This document shows positions 1 to 13,500 of a DNA stretch of 64,000 nt, one piece after another. Every line of letters begins with the position of its first letter. Position 1 is the first letter of the stretch. The stretch is from Antedon mediterranea (Eukaryota > Echinodermata > Crinoidea > Comatulida > Antedonidae). The notes under the pieces are model-generated. The model worked only from the letters and a program-made list of their open reading frames with translations. It was not told where the DNA came from and did not search any database. Where the stretch lies: contig NC_092680.1 in assembly GCF_964355755.1 (NCBI RefSeq), positions 3,015,001 to 3,079,000 of the forward strand, written 5' to 3'. Position numbers and translations under genes: made by a program.

Positions 1-1529
1 AATACTAACAGAAATGACTAAAAATAATATTACTGTACCAGCAACTTATATAAACTAATGAAATCATAATTAAAAATAATAATGATATGAAAGCTATGTG
101 TTTTTTTTTTAAATACAGGTGGAGTTTGCCATAATATTTATGCAAATGAATCCAGGTGGCCGTGAAACACTAAGATGAGAATAGAGAAGAAACACAGTAC
201 ATGTGAGGAGCTGTGTGTAGGATATGATTGTGTTAATATGTGTTGATACAATGTTGTATAAATACCCATAGCAGCTCCAAACATGTATATGCCTGGAAAT
301 CCTGATGTTAAGACAAGGAGGGTTAGTCGGGATATTGTTAAGAATGTTTAAAAAAAAGCTTTGGAAAGTAGCAAGCAAGCAATTATGTAAGTTTAAACAG
401 CAACTCTGGGTTTAATATTGCTTAAACCCTGTCTACACTATCAAACTTTATGAGACAAAAAAATGTGATATGCCCATATATGGACGTGATATGTTATATC
501 ACTACCATATTTAAGCATATCACTACCATATTTGAGCACATTACTACCATATTTGGGCACATCACACATTTTTTGTCAAATTAGTTTGATAGTGTAGACA
601 GAGCTTTACTGTGAATGTAGTCATAAATTAAAAAAAAAATACAACTTTCCTACACTGTCATTGTGAAAATATATGATTATTTATACTAAAAACATATTAA
701 AAATTTGTAGTAATGCTTCCAAGAAAAAGCTATATAAATAGAAGTGTTGATTTACTGGAATGATGGGAATAAAAAATACATTAAATAACACATAGTTATG
801 ATTGATGTCATAGTATAGCAATTTTAAACCCAGAATTGCTATGTAAATACTCAAAAAGATACACAATACAATAGAAGATAGGAAAATAGTTATATTAACT
901 CTACTCTACAGTTATGTGTACAAGACAAATGACACAGTCCTTCATCTAAAACAAAACCTAAAGAATCCAAGAATGATAATTATGAGTATATTATAATTAA
1001 TTTAAAGATGGAGGCAGGTTAGTTTTGGTAAACATCAGTCAAAATTAAAGGGAATTGGTAATGTCATCTAGATAAAACTAATCCAAATATTTCTAATGTC
1101 AACTTGATGGCACCTAATACAATTCAATTTGGCATTTAAGTCACCTCATTCTGAGGGTAGAATATTGGGTTTTTTTTAATGTTGAAAATGACTTGCCAAC
1201 CAGTTCGGTTATGTAAATTACTGACAAAATAGTGCCTTGATTATGGAAAGAGTCATGTATTTACAATTTCTTTGCGCTTGTTATTTCAGACCTCACCTTT
1301 ATACCTTTTTTTGTCTTGATTATAAATTCTTTTCTTCTTATTTTAGCTTGGTCTGATAATGATAATTTTACTGGACTTACAGTTAGAATTTAATCAACAA
1401 AAACTTAATTTCGAAGCCTCTGAATTAGCAATTGGATATCAGATAATTTGAATAATCACTTTATGAATGACCTAGCAAGAAAATTATAGTTAAGATTCAT
1501 AAAATTGATTAACGACTGAACGTACTTAC
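1..1529. other. Intronic region left of the last visible PDE exon
   Basis: No exon of the phosphodiesterase could be joined here. The exon at 1530-1623 ends in phase 1, so the next exon must lie in this stretch or, more likely, beyond the window. It holds one CArG-MITE (422-608). On the minus strand near 109-378 there is a hydrophobic open stretch that I could not identify. Otherwise it is AT-rich sequence without recognisable features. Confidence 0.5.
422..608. mobile_element. CArG-MITE copy 1
   Basis: Inverted ends: CTGTCTACACTATCAAAC on the left and its complement, ending GTAGACAGAGC, on the right. CCATATATGG lies at 474-483 and CCATATTTGG at 547-556, with related degenerate units between them. 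Confidence 0.8.
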
Positions 1530-4500
1530 CAGATACATTGTTATTAGCATGAAAAATGGGTAGGCCTAGAGCGGCTTTGATTGTTGTGTCCTTAAGTGCA
1601 AGGCCTTCCGGATACTGCGTATGCTAAAGTTAACATATAAAGCTTGATTAATAATGAATCGTTAAGGGTAAAAAACATGATTACATTGAACATTCATTAC
1701 ACAGTATCCATCCAAATAATGGACTCGTTACTGAAGATTAATTTCTCTTCGTATCTTTAGGAGGCTACATTTTCTTATTTTTAATAGCATTAATGGAAGG
1801 TTATAATGGACATGATTAGTAATTACACACTGTGAGTGAGTGTGACTGTGACAGCAATTGTATGCAGAAAACCACATACTACATTTGATGGAAATTTGAA
1901 GTATAATCTCTCACAGTAGCTATACTGTAAAGCCTTGTCTACACTATCAAACTTAATGTGACAAAAAAATGTGATGTGCCCATATATGGACATGATGATG
2001 TCATATCACTACCATATTTAAGCATATTACACTTTTTTTGTCACACTAGTTTGATAGTGTAAACAGAGCTTAAAATGCAAAATATGGAACGGTATGAATA
2101 GTATTAAGGTACCTGTATTAAAGTTTATTGTTTAATAGATCAAGATGTTCTATTAAATTTATTTTAAAGACATTACTGAGTAAATTTGCATTGTTGCATT
2201 TAAATTAATTTATTTATATTTTACTGTTTAGATTTAAGATATTTGTTTGGTCGGATATTTTATAATAAGATATTTGGTGCATTTTAAGAAATTTGTTTAA
2301 TATAAGTTTGACCACTAATATCATGCGTGCTGCCACTTTTGCAAAAGTGAAATTCAATAAATTGATAATTTATTTACGTCAGAAGATTTCACTGTCTATA
2401 TAAAGGTAAATTGTTGTAAATAAATTTAATTTTGGCGCAACCGTTTATTTTTTCAGCATTGGTTCTAGATATAAATAAAAAAATCCTTGATGGCAATAAT
2501 CTTTATGCAGTAAACAACATCCAGGTACTGGTAACAAAACAAGACTTTGAACTAGGATTCAACTTCTAGGAATCGCTTATGGTCTATTACTATTAGAAAG
2601 AGAAATGTCAATAAGACGTCAATCAACTTACCATAGCAGCCAAATCATTTGTACAAACTGCGCTCTGTGAATAGGCCACAAAGCCAGCAAATGTTTTACC
2701 CTTTTCAATTGACCATCTTTGAGAAGAAGAGGTGTCAGGCCTAAAATAAATATGAAAGGATGGAGTTATTAACAACTATAAAGAACAGATTTATTTAAAG
2801 ATGTACAGCATCTTCATAAACATGAAAAAGTGAAAATTAATAAAATCAGACTATGAATACAGTAGGTCATTTTACAATTTTAATAAAGTTAAAGTATTCA
2901 CTTCTGTAGAAAAACAACCCCCAAAAAATACTTATTTCACTTAATAAACACAAAAGAAAACAATTTTTAGCAAAAAAAAAACCTTGTCTGACAGAAATTT
3001 AAGTATTTTTTGCTTTAAATTACATTTTTTCAGGTACATTTTTTTTTCAATCCAGTTTTCGGTCAACGTGAATACGGTAACTGTTACGTTACGATATGAT
3101 TAAAATCTCATATTAAATACAAAATATATAAAAAATTTTGTTAGGGGGACAATATACAGTATCTAAAGAACAGATTCATTTAAGAAATTGATACATAGAC
3201 ATCTCAGTGATTTGTCTGCGTTGGTGTCCCATCATTATTTTTGATAATTTTGTGGAACTCGGCGCTAATAATCTGCCCAAAGGCCAAATTCAAGCAATGT
3301 TTTTATTAAATATGCCAAAGCATTTGATTAAAAATGATTAAAATTTACTTCAGTATACAGTAGTGATGTGTAAAGAAACAAATAACTGCAATTAATTTAT
3401 TATTATAAATTTAATTAAAAATAGCAACTGATTAACAATCAACTCATAATCATTTTTTTTTTAATATTATATTGTGCATGCCCACATGTATGGTAGTGTA
3501 CTGATAGAGAAATGGACTGTATTTATTATATCAGTAAAAAATATCAGCAAGCATATTTTCATCAAATTTAAAATATGTTATGATGTCATCATACCGTAAC
3601 AGTCATGTAAACATTTTATCTACTGTAATTATGAAACTAAAATTTACAAAATGAAAAATATTTTTTAAAATATGTATTATGATCTTTCATCTTGAAATGT
3701 ATTTTAAGTTTAAAAAACCCAAAAAAAAAAACATACCAACTTTCTCCTGGTTTATATTCATACAACTCCTGAAATAAAAATGTGTCTATGTTTAAATTTA
3801 ATTTTTATTCATTTGGTGTTTGCATTTTTTAGAAAAGTTGGAGACAATAATGTCTGCAATAATAGCAAATAACATTTCCAGGCGCCATAATATAAGTTAA
3901 AATACATGCCATTAAAAATAATCTTATGGTGCCACATTAGAATTGTTAAAAACACACACATTATCCTTAATGGAAGAAATTACCAACCACATTACACACA
4001 AAATTGATACTATATTTTGACCTCAAAACCATTATTTATTAATAAGGGAAGTAGATGCTAAGCTTGTGGCTGTATATCACTGCAAGATGCAGAAATTGTG
4101 ACATTTCCAAGTAAATTGTACAAATTGTACAAGTGACATTTAAAGGTACTGTACTGATCAGACATGTAAAAAAAAACTATAAAAATATATTTAGAATCAC
4201 GTTTTGCTTTTCAAAAGGCTTTAGCTTACTGTACTATAATGTTTTTGTAAATTACAAAAACATTAGGTATATTACAAATTAGTATTGGATGTGTCCTGGT
4301 TTAGCAAGATCTACACAATATTAACTACGCACCATTTCTGTTTCATTCACAAGGTAAAGTCGATAACTGTCTGCGTTGATTAGCGCCGCAACGCACTCTG
4401 CCAGCTCGTGAAGTACAAACACTTTATGAGGCTGTTGCTGAAGATCTTGTGTAAGCTCAAACAAAACCTTCCGTCGATCTCTTTTATGCGGACTCTGAAA

Positions 4501-7500
4501 TGAAAATTAATAGCCATGATGTCTTCAGTATATATGTTAAAACTTGAAACATTCAATAAAGCTCTGTCTCCACTGTCACCACTACCATATTTGGGAATGT
4601 CACTACCATATTTGGGAATGTCACTACCATATTTGGGAATGTCACTACCATATTTGGGAATGTCACTACCATATTTGGGAAAATGACACCTTTTTGTCAA
4701 ACTATAGTTTGATAGAGTAGACAGAGCTTAAAGATATATCGTCCCCCAAAAACATAAAAAATGAAGATTAATTAAGTCAGACTTTGAATATGTTATTTTG
4801 TAGTTTTAATGTTTTTACTTATAAAAAGGCCAAAATAAATGGTTAATATCAACCAAAAATCCCTTGGCTGGCGGCAGCCAATTTGACCATTTTTTTGCTT
4901 TAAATTACATTTTTTCAGGTAAACACATTTTTTTTCCCATCCAATTTTTGGTCAAAGTGGACAACTATTATGTTACAATAAAATGGAATATTCAACAAAA
5001 AAATGTTAAGAATTATTTTTTCAGGGGGACAAAACATGTTTAAGAATTTCAATTCAAACACGTATATCAAATTTTAGAACAAAAACAAAACAAGGTAATC
5101 AGCAATTTGTTCTTATTTCGTTCATAATCATACATATAATATTAAGTCTATTACGTACTATCTTTTTCAAATTGCCCAATATATTATAATTATGGTTCAA
5201 ACATACCATCTATCAATTGGTTTGAAAGAGCATCACATGATTACGAAAAGATTTGACTATCTCGAACGGTGGCATGTTGGACAAATTACCAAATAATATA
5301 TTATAACTCCTAGTTACTCTTTCCATGCAGGTATTTTATACCTCCATGCTCTTTCCTATGTAAAATGATGTCAACTATCACAATAACATTGACAATTACA
5401 ATGACGTCAATTACATTTTGTTTTTGATCGTGTGCAGGTGTGGATAATGCCATAAACTGCTAGAAATAAACACAAGTCCCACATTTTACATGCTCATGGC
5501 TTGCATCGATATTCAATTTAATATGTACAGTAAGTTGCAGATAAATAAACAATTTGAACAGTACGGATTCATATTTTATAAAATAAATATACTTTGTTTA
5601 CTGTATATTATTCTTATTATGCAAAACTATCATTTGTTATTTAATTTGTAAATATTTTGTTAATAATACAAAAATAATTTGAAGCGTAGTTAATCATAAT
5701 AATGTTTGGACAATGACAAGACTGGCATTCTGTAGTATTTCTTCAGTTTTAATAACTTTAACCAGGGGACATTCACTGCATGCAATAACAACACATCCGT
5801 GGTTAATTGATCAAAATCGCGTCAGAAAATGTTGACTTTATCTCAAAAAGCTTGGCAGATGTAAAATGACTAAAACCTTTCTTGAATACATATTTCATGA
5901 ATATTTTATGATTTTTAACGAGTAAAGGCTGTTTGCTTTTCGTGAATTAACAGAGGAATTATTAACAATTTATTAGAGCCGACGGAATAATAAGTGTCCG
6001 AGGGTCGCGCGTGAGAATTAATAGGTCACGAGTCAAATAACAAACTAGAACACCAACGCTAATAGAAAGAGAATATTTGTGATTAGTCGTTGCTAGGCAA
6101 CAATTAGTAATCTGGCTCAGATGTAATAAGTTCTACTATGATATTTTCTAGAATACCATGACAACACTCTAGGCTAATGCTCCTAAATTGTAAAACATTT
6201 TGGTAATAAAATTTCAACAATAAATTACAAATCTCTCCTTTTTTGTATTTATAACTTTTTAGGATGCCGCTATAAACAAATTTATGATTTTAATAAAAAG
6301 ATTTTGAGCAACACATATTTTTGTAACTGCAGAGTTGAAGAAATATATATATAGGTACTGGTATACAGTACTGTAGGTCATTATGTTATAATTAATTGTA
6401 ATTTTTAAATTTATATGTACCTATTAAGGGCCACAATGGAAATAAGTTTGACCATTGGTTACATTTTTTGTGCTACCCTGAAATTTATTCCTGCCCTTTT
6501 TTTTTAAATGTTACAGTATATTGTTTGAAATTGAATAAAACAAATTAAAAAAATGAAAAAAGTTTTTGATAGCACATTCAGCCAATTTTCTTCATATCTT
6601 TGATTTAAACAGGGCAAAACAAGAGCTCAATATACTTACCATCCATCTCATTGATCTTTTGGTGTGGAAATCTCCTAAAAAGAAAACAAATGATTAAAAA
6701 ATGTAACAAAATTCTTTAAACATATCATATCAATCTAATTCCAATAACACTGAGATGATTTCTATAAAATAAAACACGTCGTCTGCCTGTGACGATATAT
6801 AACTTAAAAAGTATAGACGCTATCAGGCAAAAAAACCCCAGTTACAAACACAGAATTAAAGCAATAAGTTAAACTGTGACTATACTGATAATGATATTCT
6901 AGTTTATAAACTTAAGAATAAACTGCAAAAGAATAATACTTTCGTTTAAAACAAAAACAGACATAACATTAATATCCAACTGATTAAAATTTGTAGAATT
7001 ATTGAATTATATAAAAATATGAAATATAAATTTCTATTATAAATTATTTTGTAGATATTTGTCCATTAACATAGATTTGCAAAATAGATGTTTAACAAAA
7101 AAATACACCTTACCGGTGACAGCGTTTTATTTAATGCTTTTGTCTTTCCTCGGCCTCGTGTCTTGTATTTCATATATATATTTCTATGTTTTTTTTTAAA
7201 TTATTATTTTATGTTTATTGCCGAAAGGAATAAAATAAAAAATAAAATAATTATTTAGTTAAATTAATGTGATTGTGACCAATTTCATTTTAAGTTTTAT
7301 AAAGTGAAAGTGCAGCCTAGAGCGTTGGCTACAAAAGTCTTTAAAAAAAAAAAACCCTTGAGAATGGACTGTTTTGAAGGCCATGGCAACCAGAAGCAAA
7401 GGTTATTTGCTGATGTTTGACTGTGTTTAACCTATTGTAAGACCATGGCCCAGAGGTAAAAACCCCTCGAGATTAAATATCAAAGTTGAGAGAGAAGTTT

Positions 7501-10500
7501 ACAAAAGACTTGACAGTTATGGCAAGTCAAAGGTTACTGTCGATAAATATAAAATGAAATACTAGTACAATTTTGGTCTCAATTGTTTACTTTATAATGT
7601 ATTCTATTTTCTAAAAGCCAGAATTTTTCGCAATGTCCAAAAAGTCTTAAAATTCAGTTGAGATCATATCAAAATTATACTGTAGTTACTGCAGTAATTA
7701 CATTTGTTTACATTTTGTTTCACTGTACTATTATTTTATGATTACTCAGAAAAGCTTCCTAAATAATTGCATAAACCAGTTTTATATATAAAATGTAGTT
7801 TACTGTCAGTAGAATAATTGATAAATGGTTCCTATACATCTCTTATAGATTTATTGAGTTACTGTACCTTTCCCAAAGTCAGAATTTTTGCAATGTCAAA
7901 AGTCTCAAAGTTCAGTTGAGATATCATATAGGAATTATTTTACTGTGTGTTCCAATGTAATACGTTTATAATTACTCAGAAAAGCTTCCTAAATAATTGC
8001 ATAATAAGGTAGATATATATAAAATGTAGTTTACTAGCTGTCGTGTCAGTGTCAGTAGATTAATTAAATGGTTCCTATACATAGAATTGTATCTTATAGA
8101 ATTATTGAATTACTAATAAGACTAGAGTGAAGGTGCATTTATATAATAATAGTCTATCAACCAGAAGCCATTAGGTCTTCAATTTAAGACAAATCATATT
8201 GACCAATGGAATGATTGTCAAATATCAAGTGGTTAATTTAAACATGTGACTTTAATTGGGTAGATGTCAAGACATATGCTAAAGTGTTTTCTGAAACACT
8301 AATGGCATGAAAATCAATTTTCTATGACCATCAGAAAAACCTCTCTTCTCTAAGGAGATCCACTTAATGTATAGTGCATACAGTCTATCAGAAGAGATTG
8401 CTGAAAACATATTTCATCAATTCTATGATGTAATCGGATGCTTTTTATATTTAACAAAATGTAATTTTAACTCAGAAGAACACTGATCATCAAATAGAAT
8501 TTGAAAGAGTGTTTTAAATTCCGGATTTCAATTTTGAATTCACACCAAAATAAAACATCAACATTGTTGTCAGTCTTGTGTGTGCAAACTCTGGAGATTT
8601 ACTAGGAGATTCGAAATGGGTATTATAGAGTCCTGCAGTGCTGATGTCACGACGGTAGGTGGCACTGCGTGCGGGACTGCATGGTTGCTAGCCAACCATA
8701 AATTGCGTTCAAACTGCCCGAGTGACTCCAAGGTCATGGTTGGAATAGGCTTATTGAAGTAGTCATTTTAAAACATAATAATTTTCAATAAAAACAAACA
8801 GATCACTAAATATTTGTTTTTAATAATCTATTTATTCTTCAACTACAGTTTAAGTTTTAGAAAATCAAGCTATTAAAGATACATAATTTAATAGAAACAC
8901 AGATCTATAGTGTATATCAAATTTTGGTTGCACCAGCAACCACGCAGCGCCATCTATCGTTATGACGTCACACCGCAGAACTCTATATAGTATAATTAGA
9001 CTGCAATCTTTTTTGTAAAGCTGCTGACGTACCTGTTCCATTTACTATGTTATGATCAACATGATGATGCGAGTTGTCATGTTTTGTTAAATACTTTGCA
9101 GTCCACTTCTCCAGTTGTGACTGATTGATATTATTCAAAACATATTCTTCTACAAAGTCTGGGTTGTCATTCAAGTAGGTTTTTACTTGTTCTCTCATCA
9201 ATGGTTGTTCTGGAAGAAAACATAAGTTTAGTTATTTTTATGGAGAACAAATTATAGATTTTTTTTTTTTTTTATGCGCATCCAACAGCGAGTAACTTGA
9301 CAATTACAGGATGGATAAACTATTCAATAACTTTTCATGCTTATAAACTAAGTCTCATTGGAGTTGAAAGAGTCGTGAGTAATACAACCCTCGCACTAGG
9401 TCAGGATTGAACCCTGCATCTTGGGATTGGAAGGCAAGCATGTTAAACCACCAAGCTACAACTCCACTAGATTTAATTATAGACATACTGCAGCATGAGA
9501 GACCCAAAAAAAAAGCTGTAATTTTTATATAAATATAATTGTAAAGTATTGAAATATAATAGAACGCCCTCTATAATTTTGTGGATGTTGCTCCTAGGTC
9601 TAATATATAGGGGTGTGACCAAATTCCAGGAGAGATGAATTTTGGGTTTGAACAGCGACACATCTCCAACTCGACACTTTTCTAATTTTTTGTTGTGACA
9701 AATTGTTTATTTGGAACTTGTTTGTAACTTTTACAACTTGTTTATAACTTTGAAAGCTTGGTTAATTGTATGAAACATTTATGTGTAATTTGGCAACATT
9801 TGTGATTTCGACAACCTTGTTACTTTTTATATCTGTTTTGAACTGGGAGTAGTTCAAGTGCATCTGTTTACTGTGATTGGTATATTTGAGGCGTCAAAGT
9901 CAGAACAGAACGGAAGATCGGTCTATTGTAAATAAATTGTAGATATTGTATTTGCTGGATCAGTGTCTTTTGTTATCTGCGTCGATTGACCACACACGCC
10001 ACCAAGCGAACTCGCGTAGTACGCTACAGTGATTGACTAGCCTATACGAGTATGGCAGAAGATAGGAAGACTACGCTGACTTTGCAGCGCCGAAACAGAA
10101 AGGGATTGGTAACAAGAAGTTTGAACACTTTGAGCGCATTGTTAAAAACGGAAGGAGTTACTATTGTTGACATAGACGACCAATTAGAGCGGGTGGACGA
10201 GGCATTCAAAGTAGTAGAAAAGGCCCATCTCGCGTTGTTGGATGTCATTGATGACGATGACATATTTGAGCAAGAAGAGGAGTGGATGGCGAAAGTAGAA
10301 AAAGAATATACAGATCAGAGGAGGAGCGCATTGGCTCATTCTTGCGAATTGAGGAAAGTAGACCATGGTAATGGAAAGGTCGACGCTGCCAACAACCAAC
10401 AAGGAACTAAGGCGGTCGGTGAGCTAAAGACTAGTAGTAGTAATTTAAGTATGGATAGCCTAGTGAAGGCGATGTCTTTACCTAGGCCCGAATTACAAAT

Positions 10501-13500
10501 GTATGATGGCAATCCTTTAAGGTATTGGCCATTTATAAGAGCCTTTGATGTATTAATGTCGGAGGTATCTGACGACAATTTTAAACTGACTACCTTATTA
10601 AAATATTGTAGGGGTAGAGCAAGTGACGCCCTACAATGTTGCCTTATGCGGCCCCCAACTGAAGGGTACAAACTGGCAAGGGAAATCCTCTCAGAGAGGT
10701 TCGGAGATAAAGGGACGATCGTCCAGACCTGGGTAGATAAGATTGTAAATCGCCCTAAGATTGACGTTGCCGAGTTAAGGCAATTTACCGACGATTTATC
10801 ATCCTGCAGGGAAACGCTAGATGCGATGGGTTTTCTTGGGGAATTAAATAACCAACGTAGCCTTAGGTCAATAATTGACAAGTTACCACGATACTTACAG
10901 ATAAGGTGGGTTAAAGAATATCAAAGGATAAAGCTTAGAGGCAGTCCACCTACCATTGCACATGTTGTTGACTTTGTTAAATCGGCCTCTAAGGAGGCAA
11001 ATGATCCTGTATTTGGTAGCCTTGTCTCGGGTAGTGCAGGTAACAAGCCAGAGAGACAGACGACCAGCAACAGAGAACCCGAAAAACGCCGAAATAAGAA
11101 TTTTGCCATCGGATCCCCGTCCTGTCAAATGTGTGAAGGTTCTCATTCTTTATTTGGTTGTCTACAGTTTAAAGAAAAGAATGTTGAAGAAAGGCTATCA
11201 TTCGTAAAGAGGAACCGGCTATGCTTTAATTGCCTAAAACCTGGACATAACGCATCAAGATGTCTATTGAATAGGACATGCTCGGTAGCTGGATGTGGAC
11301 AGAAACACACCAAGTTCCTTCATATAATTAAGCCAAAGGCGACACAACAACAACAACAACAACAACAAGCCCCCGCATCTAAAGCTCAGCCACATCAAGC
11401 AGAGCAGACACCAGCTGCTAGTGTACCGCAGCAACCACAGACGCAGCCAGTTGGGCACGCCGACAAGATGAACACCTTCATCTCATTACCAATCTTGCCG
11501 GTCACAATACGATCACCGGAAAGTGGGATAGAGGTAGACGCATACGCACTATTGGACAGTGGGAGTACAAGCTCATTTTGTACAGAGAGATTGGCAAAGA
11601 CGTTGAAGGTGAGAGGTAGACCGGAGAACCTGATCATTAACACCATCGGTGATAATGAAAGCAGTGTACCCAGCAGAATAATCAGTCTGGAAGTGAGAGG
11701 CATGGGTGGAGGAGAACCTGTAGCACTCCCACTAGTATATTCCACACGAAAAATGACAATTCGCTCTTCGACAAGTCGAGCCTTGAAGTTGGATGAAGTG
11801 AACAAATGGCCTCATCTAAATGGAGTTAATCTCCCACGACTAGACAACTCAGAGGTGGACCTCCTAATTGGGCTAGATGTTCCAGATGCGTTACAACCGC
11901 TTGAAATAAGAGCCGGTGGAAAAGGGGAACCGTATGCCACACGAACATCCCTTGGGTGGTCCCTAAACGGTCCTGTTATGGGAAGAAATGAGAAGAGATC
12001 TTCCACGTTTGCTTGCGAGATTCAGAACAACGTGAGGCTTGATCAGATACTGGAGAGATTTTGGACAACTGATTGTGACGTACCTGCATTGGATGACGAT
12101 GACAGAATGATGTCTGTTAATGACAAAAGAGTAGTTAAACTATGGGATCAAAATGTACAGTTTAAGGATGGACATTACCATTTACCTATTCCCTTCAAGC
12201 AACGCCCGCCTATTTTACCGGACAATAGACATACTGCTGAAGTCAGACTTGGCCATCTCCGACGGAAATTGGTGAAGGATGTAAGCCTTAAAGCCAAATA
12301 TGCTGAGGTTATTAAAACCCTAGTTGAAGAAAATCATGCAGAACCTGTAGGTAACCGCAATTCGACGTTCCCAAATTGGTATCTGCCACACCACGCTGTC
12401 CCCAAGAAGAATGGTGACGTACGAGTAGTATTCGATTGCGCGGCAAAACATAGGGGTCTATCGCTAAATGACGTAGTCATGCAGGGACCAGATCTTGTCA
12501 ACAGCCTGATGGGGGTCCTTCTGAGATTCCGCCGGCGACAATACGCCATCATGGGTGACATCAAGGCTATGTTTCATCAGGTTAGGGTGCCACCAAATGA
12601 AAGGGAGGTTCTTCGATTTCTTTGGTGGACAGACGACGAAATGACGGAAGTGAGTACCTACCGTATGTGTGTGCACCTGTTTGGTGGAACCTGGTGCCCA
12701 AGCGCGAGCACTTATGCTCTAAGAAAGGCGGCACAAGATAACCGTGCTAAAGTTGATGTTAATATCACTGAGATTGTGAATGAAAATTTCTACGTGGACG
12801 ACGCTCTAATCTCTGTTTCAACTGAAGAAGAAGGAGTTAGAGTTTTAAAGAATCTGACGGCCTTGTTATCCATGGGAGGGTTCAAGTTGACGAAATGGAT
12901 AGCCAATAGCTCAGAAATCCTACGTCATGTTCCAGTGGAGGACAGGGCCACGACGGTTAAGGAGCTTGACCTAGAAGGTGCCATCCTACCATCCGAAAAG
13001 GCACTAGGGATGAAGTGGAATGTCGAAGACGACACGTTTGGATTTAATGTAAACCACAAGGACACACCAAAAACTCGTAGAGGGGTGTTAAGTGCATTAA
13101 GCTCGGTGTTCGATCCCCATGGATTCGCAGCACCATTCACGTTGAGGGGCAAACTCATCGTGCAACAACTCGTGCGTCGGGGCGTTGATTGGGATGAGTC
13201 GGTTCCGGATGACTTGTTGTCACGTTGGCAATCATGGCAGAACGATCTCCAGAACTTACAAAACCTAAAGATACCTAGATGTCTAGAAGACAACGTGTTC
13301 GGTACTGTGGTGGCACGAGAGTTACACCACTTCGCTGACGCTTCAGAAATAGCGTATGGGGTGACTACGTACCTACGTACGACAAATGAGGACAACTGCA
13401 CTAGGAGTGCACTTATACTAGCCAAGTCACGTCTATGCCCCATGAAAACTGTGACTATACCGCGATTAGAACTAATGGCGGCGACACTGGCAGTAAAGAT

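Larger units (their letters stand above)
4495..9032. other. Introns of the PDE gene, 4.5-9.0 kb
   Basis: Apart from the 35-nt exon at 6640-6674 and family B copy 2, this stretch is AT-rich and without recognised genes. 7590-8040 holds two related blocks sharing the words AGTCAGAATTTTTGCAATGTC-like and ACTCAGAAAAGCTTCCTAAA, suggesting a local direct duplication. 8560-8790 is less AT-rich than its surroundings and is treated in the findings. A perfect TGACGTCA (CRE consensus) lies near 8964. Confidence 0.5.

Noticed and set aside
4585-4690. Possible CRISPR-like array
   Set aside because: The 21-bp units are contiguous and lack spacers. The host is an animal genome and the array lies within a MITE.
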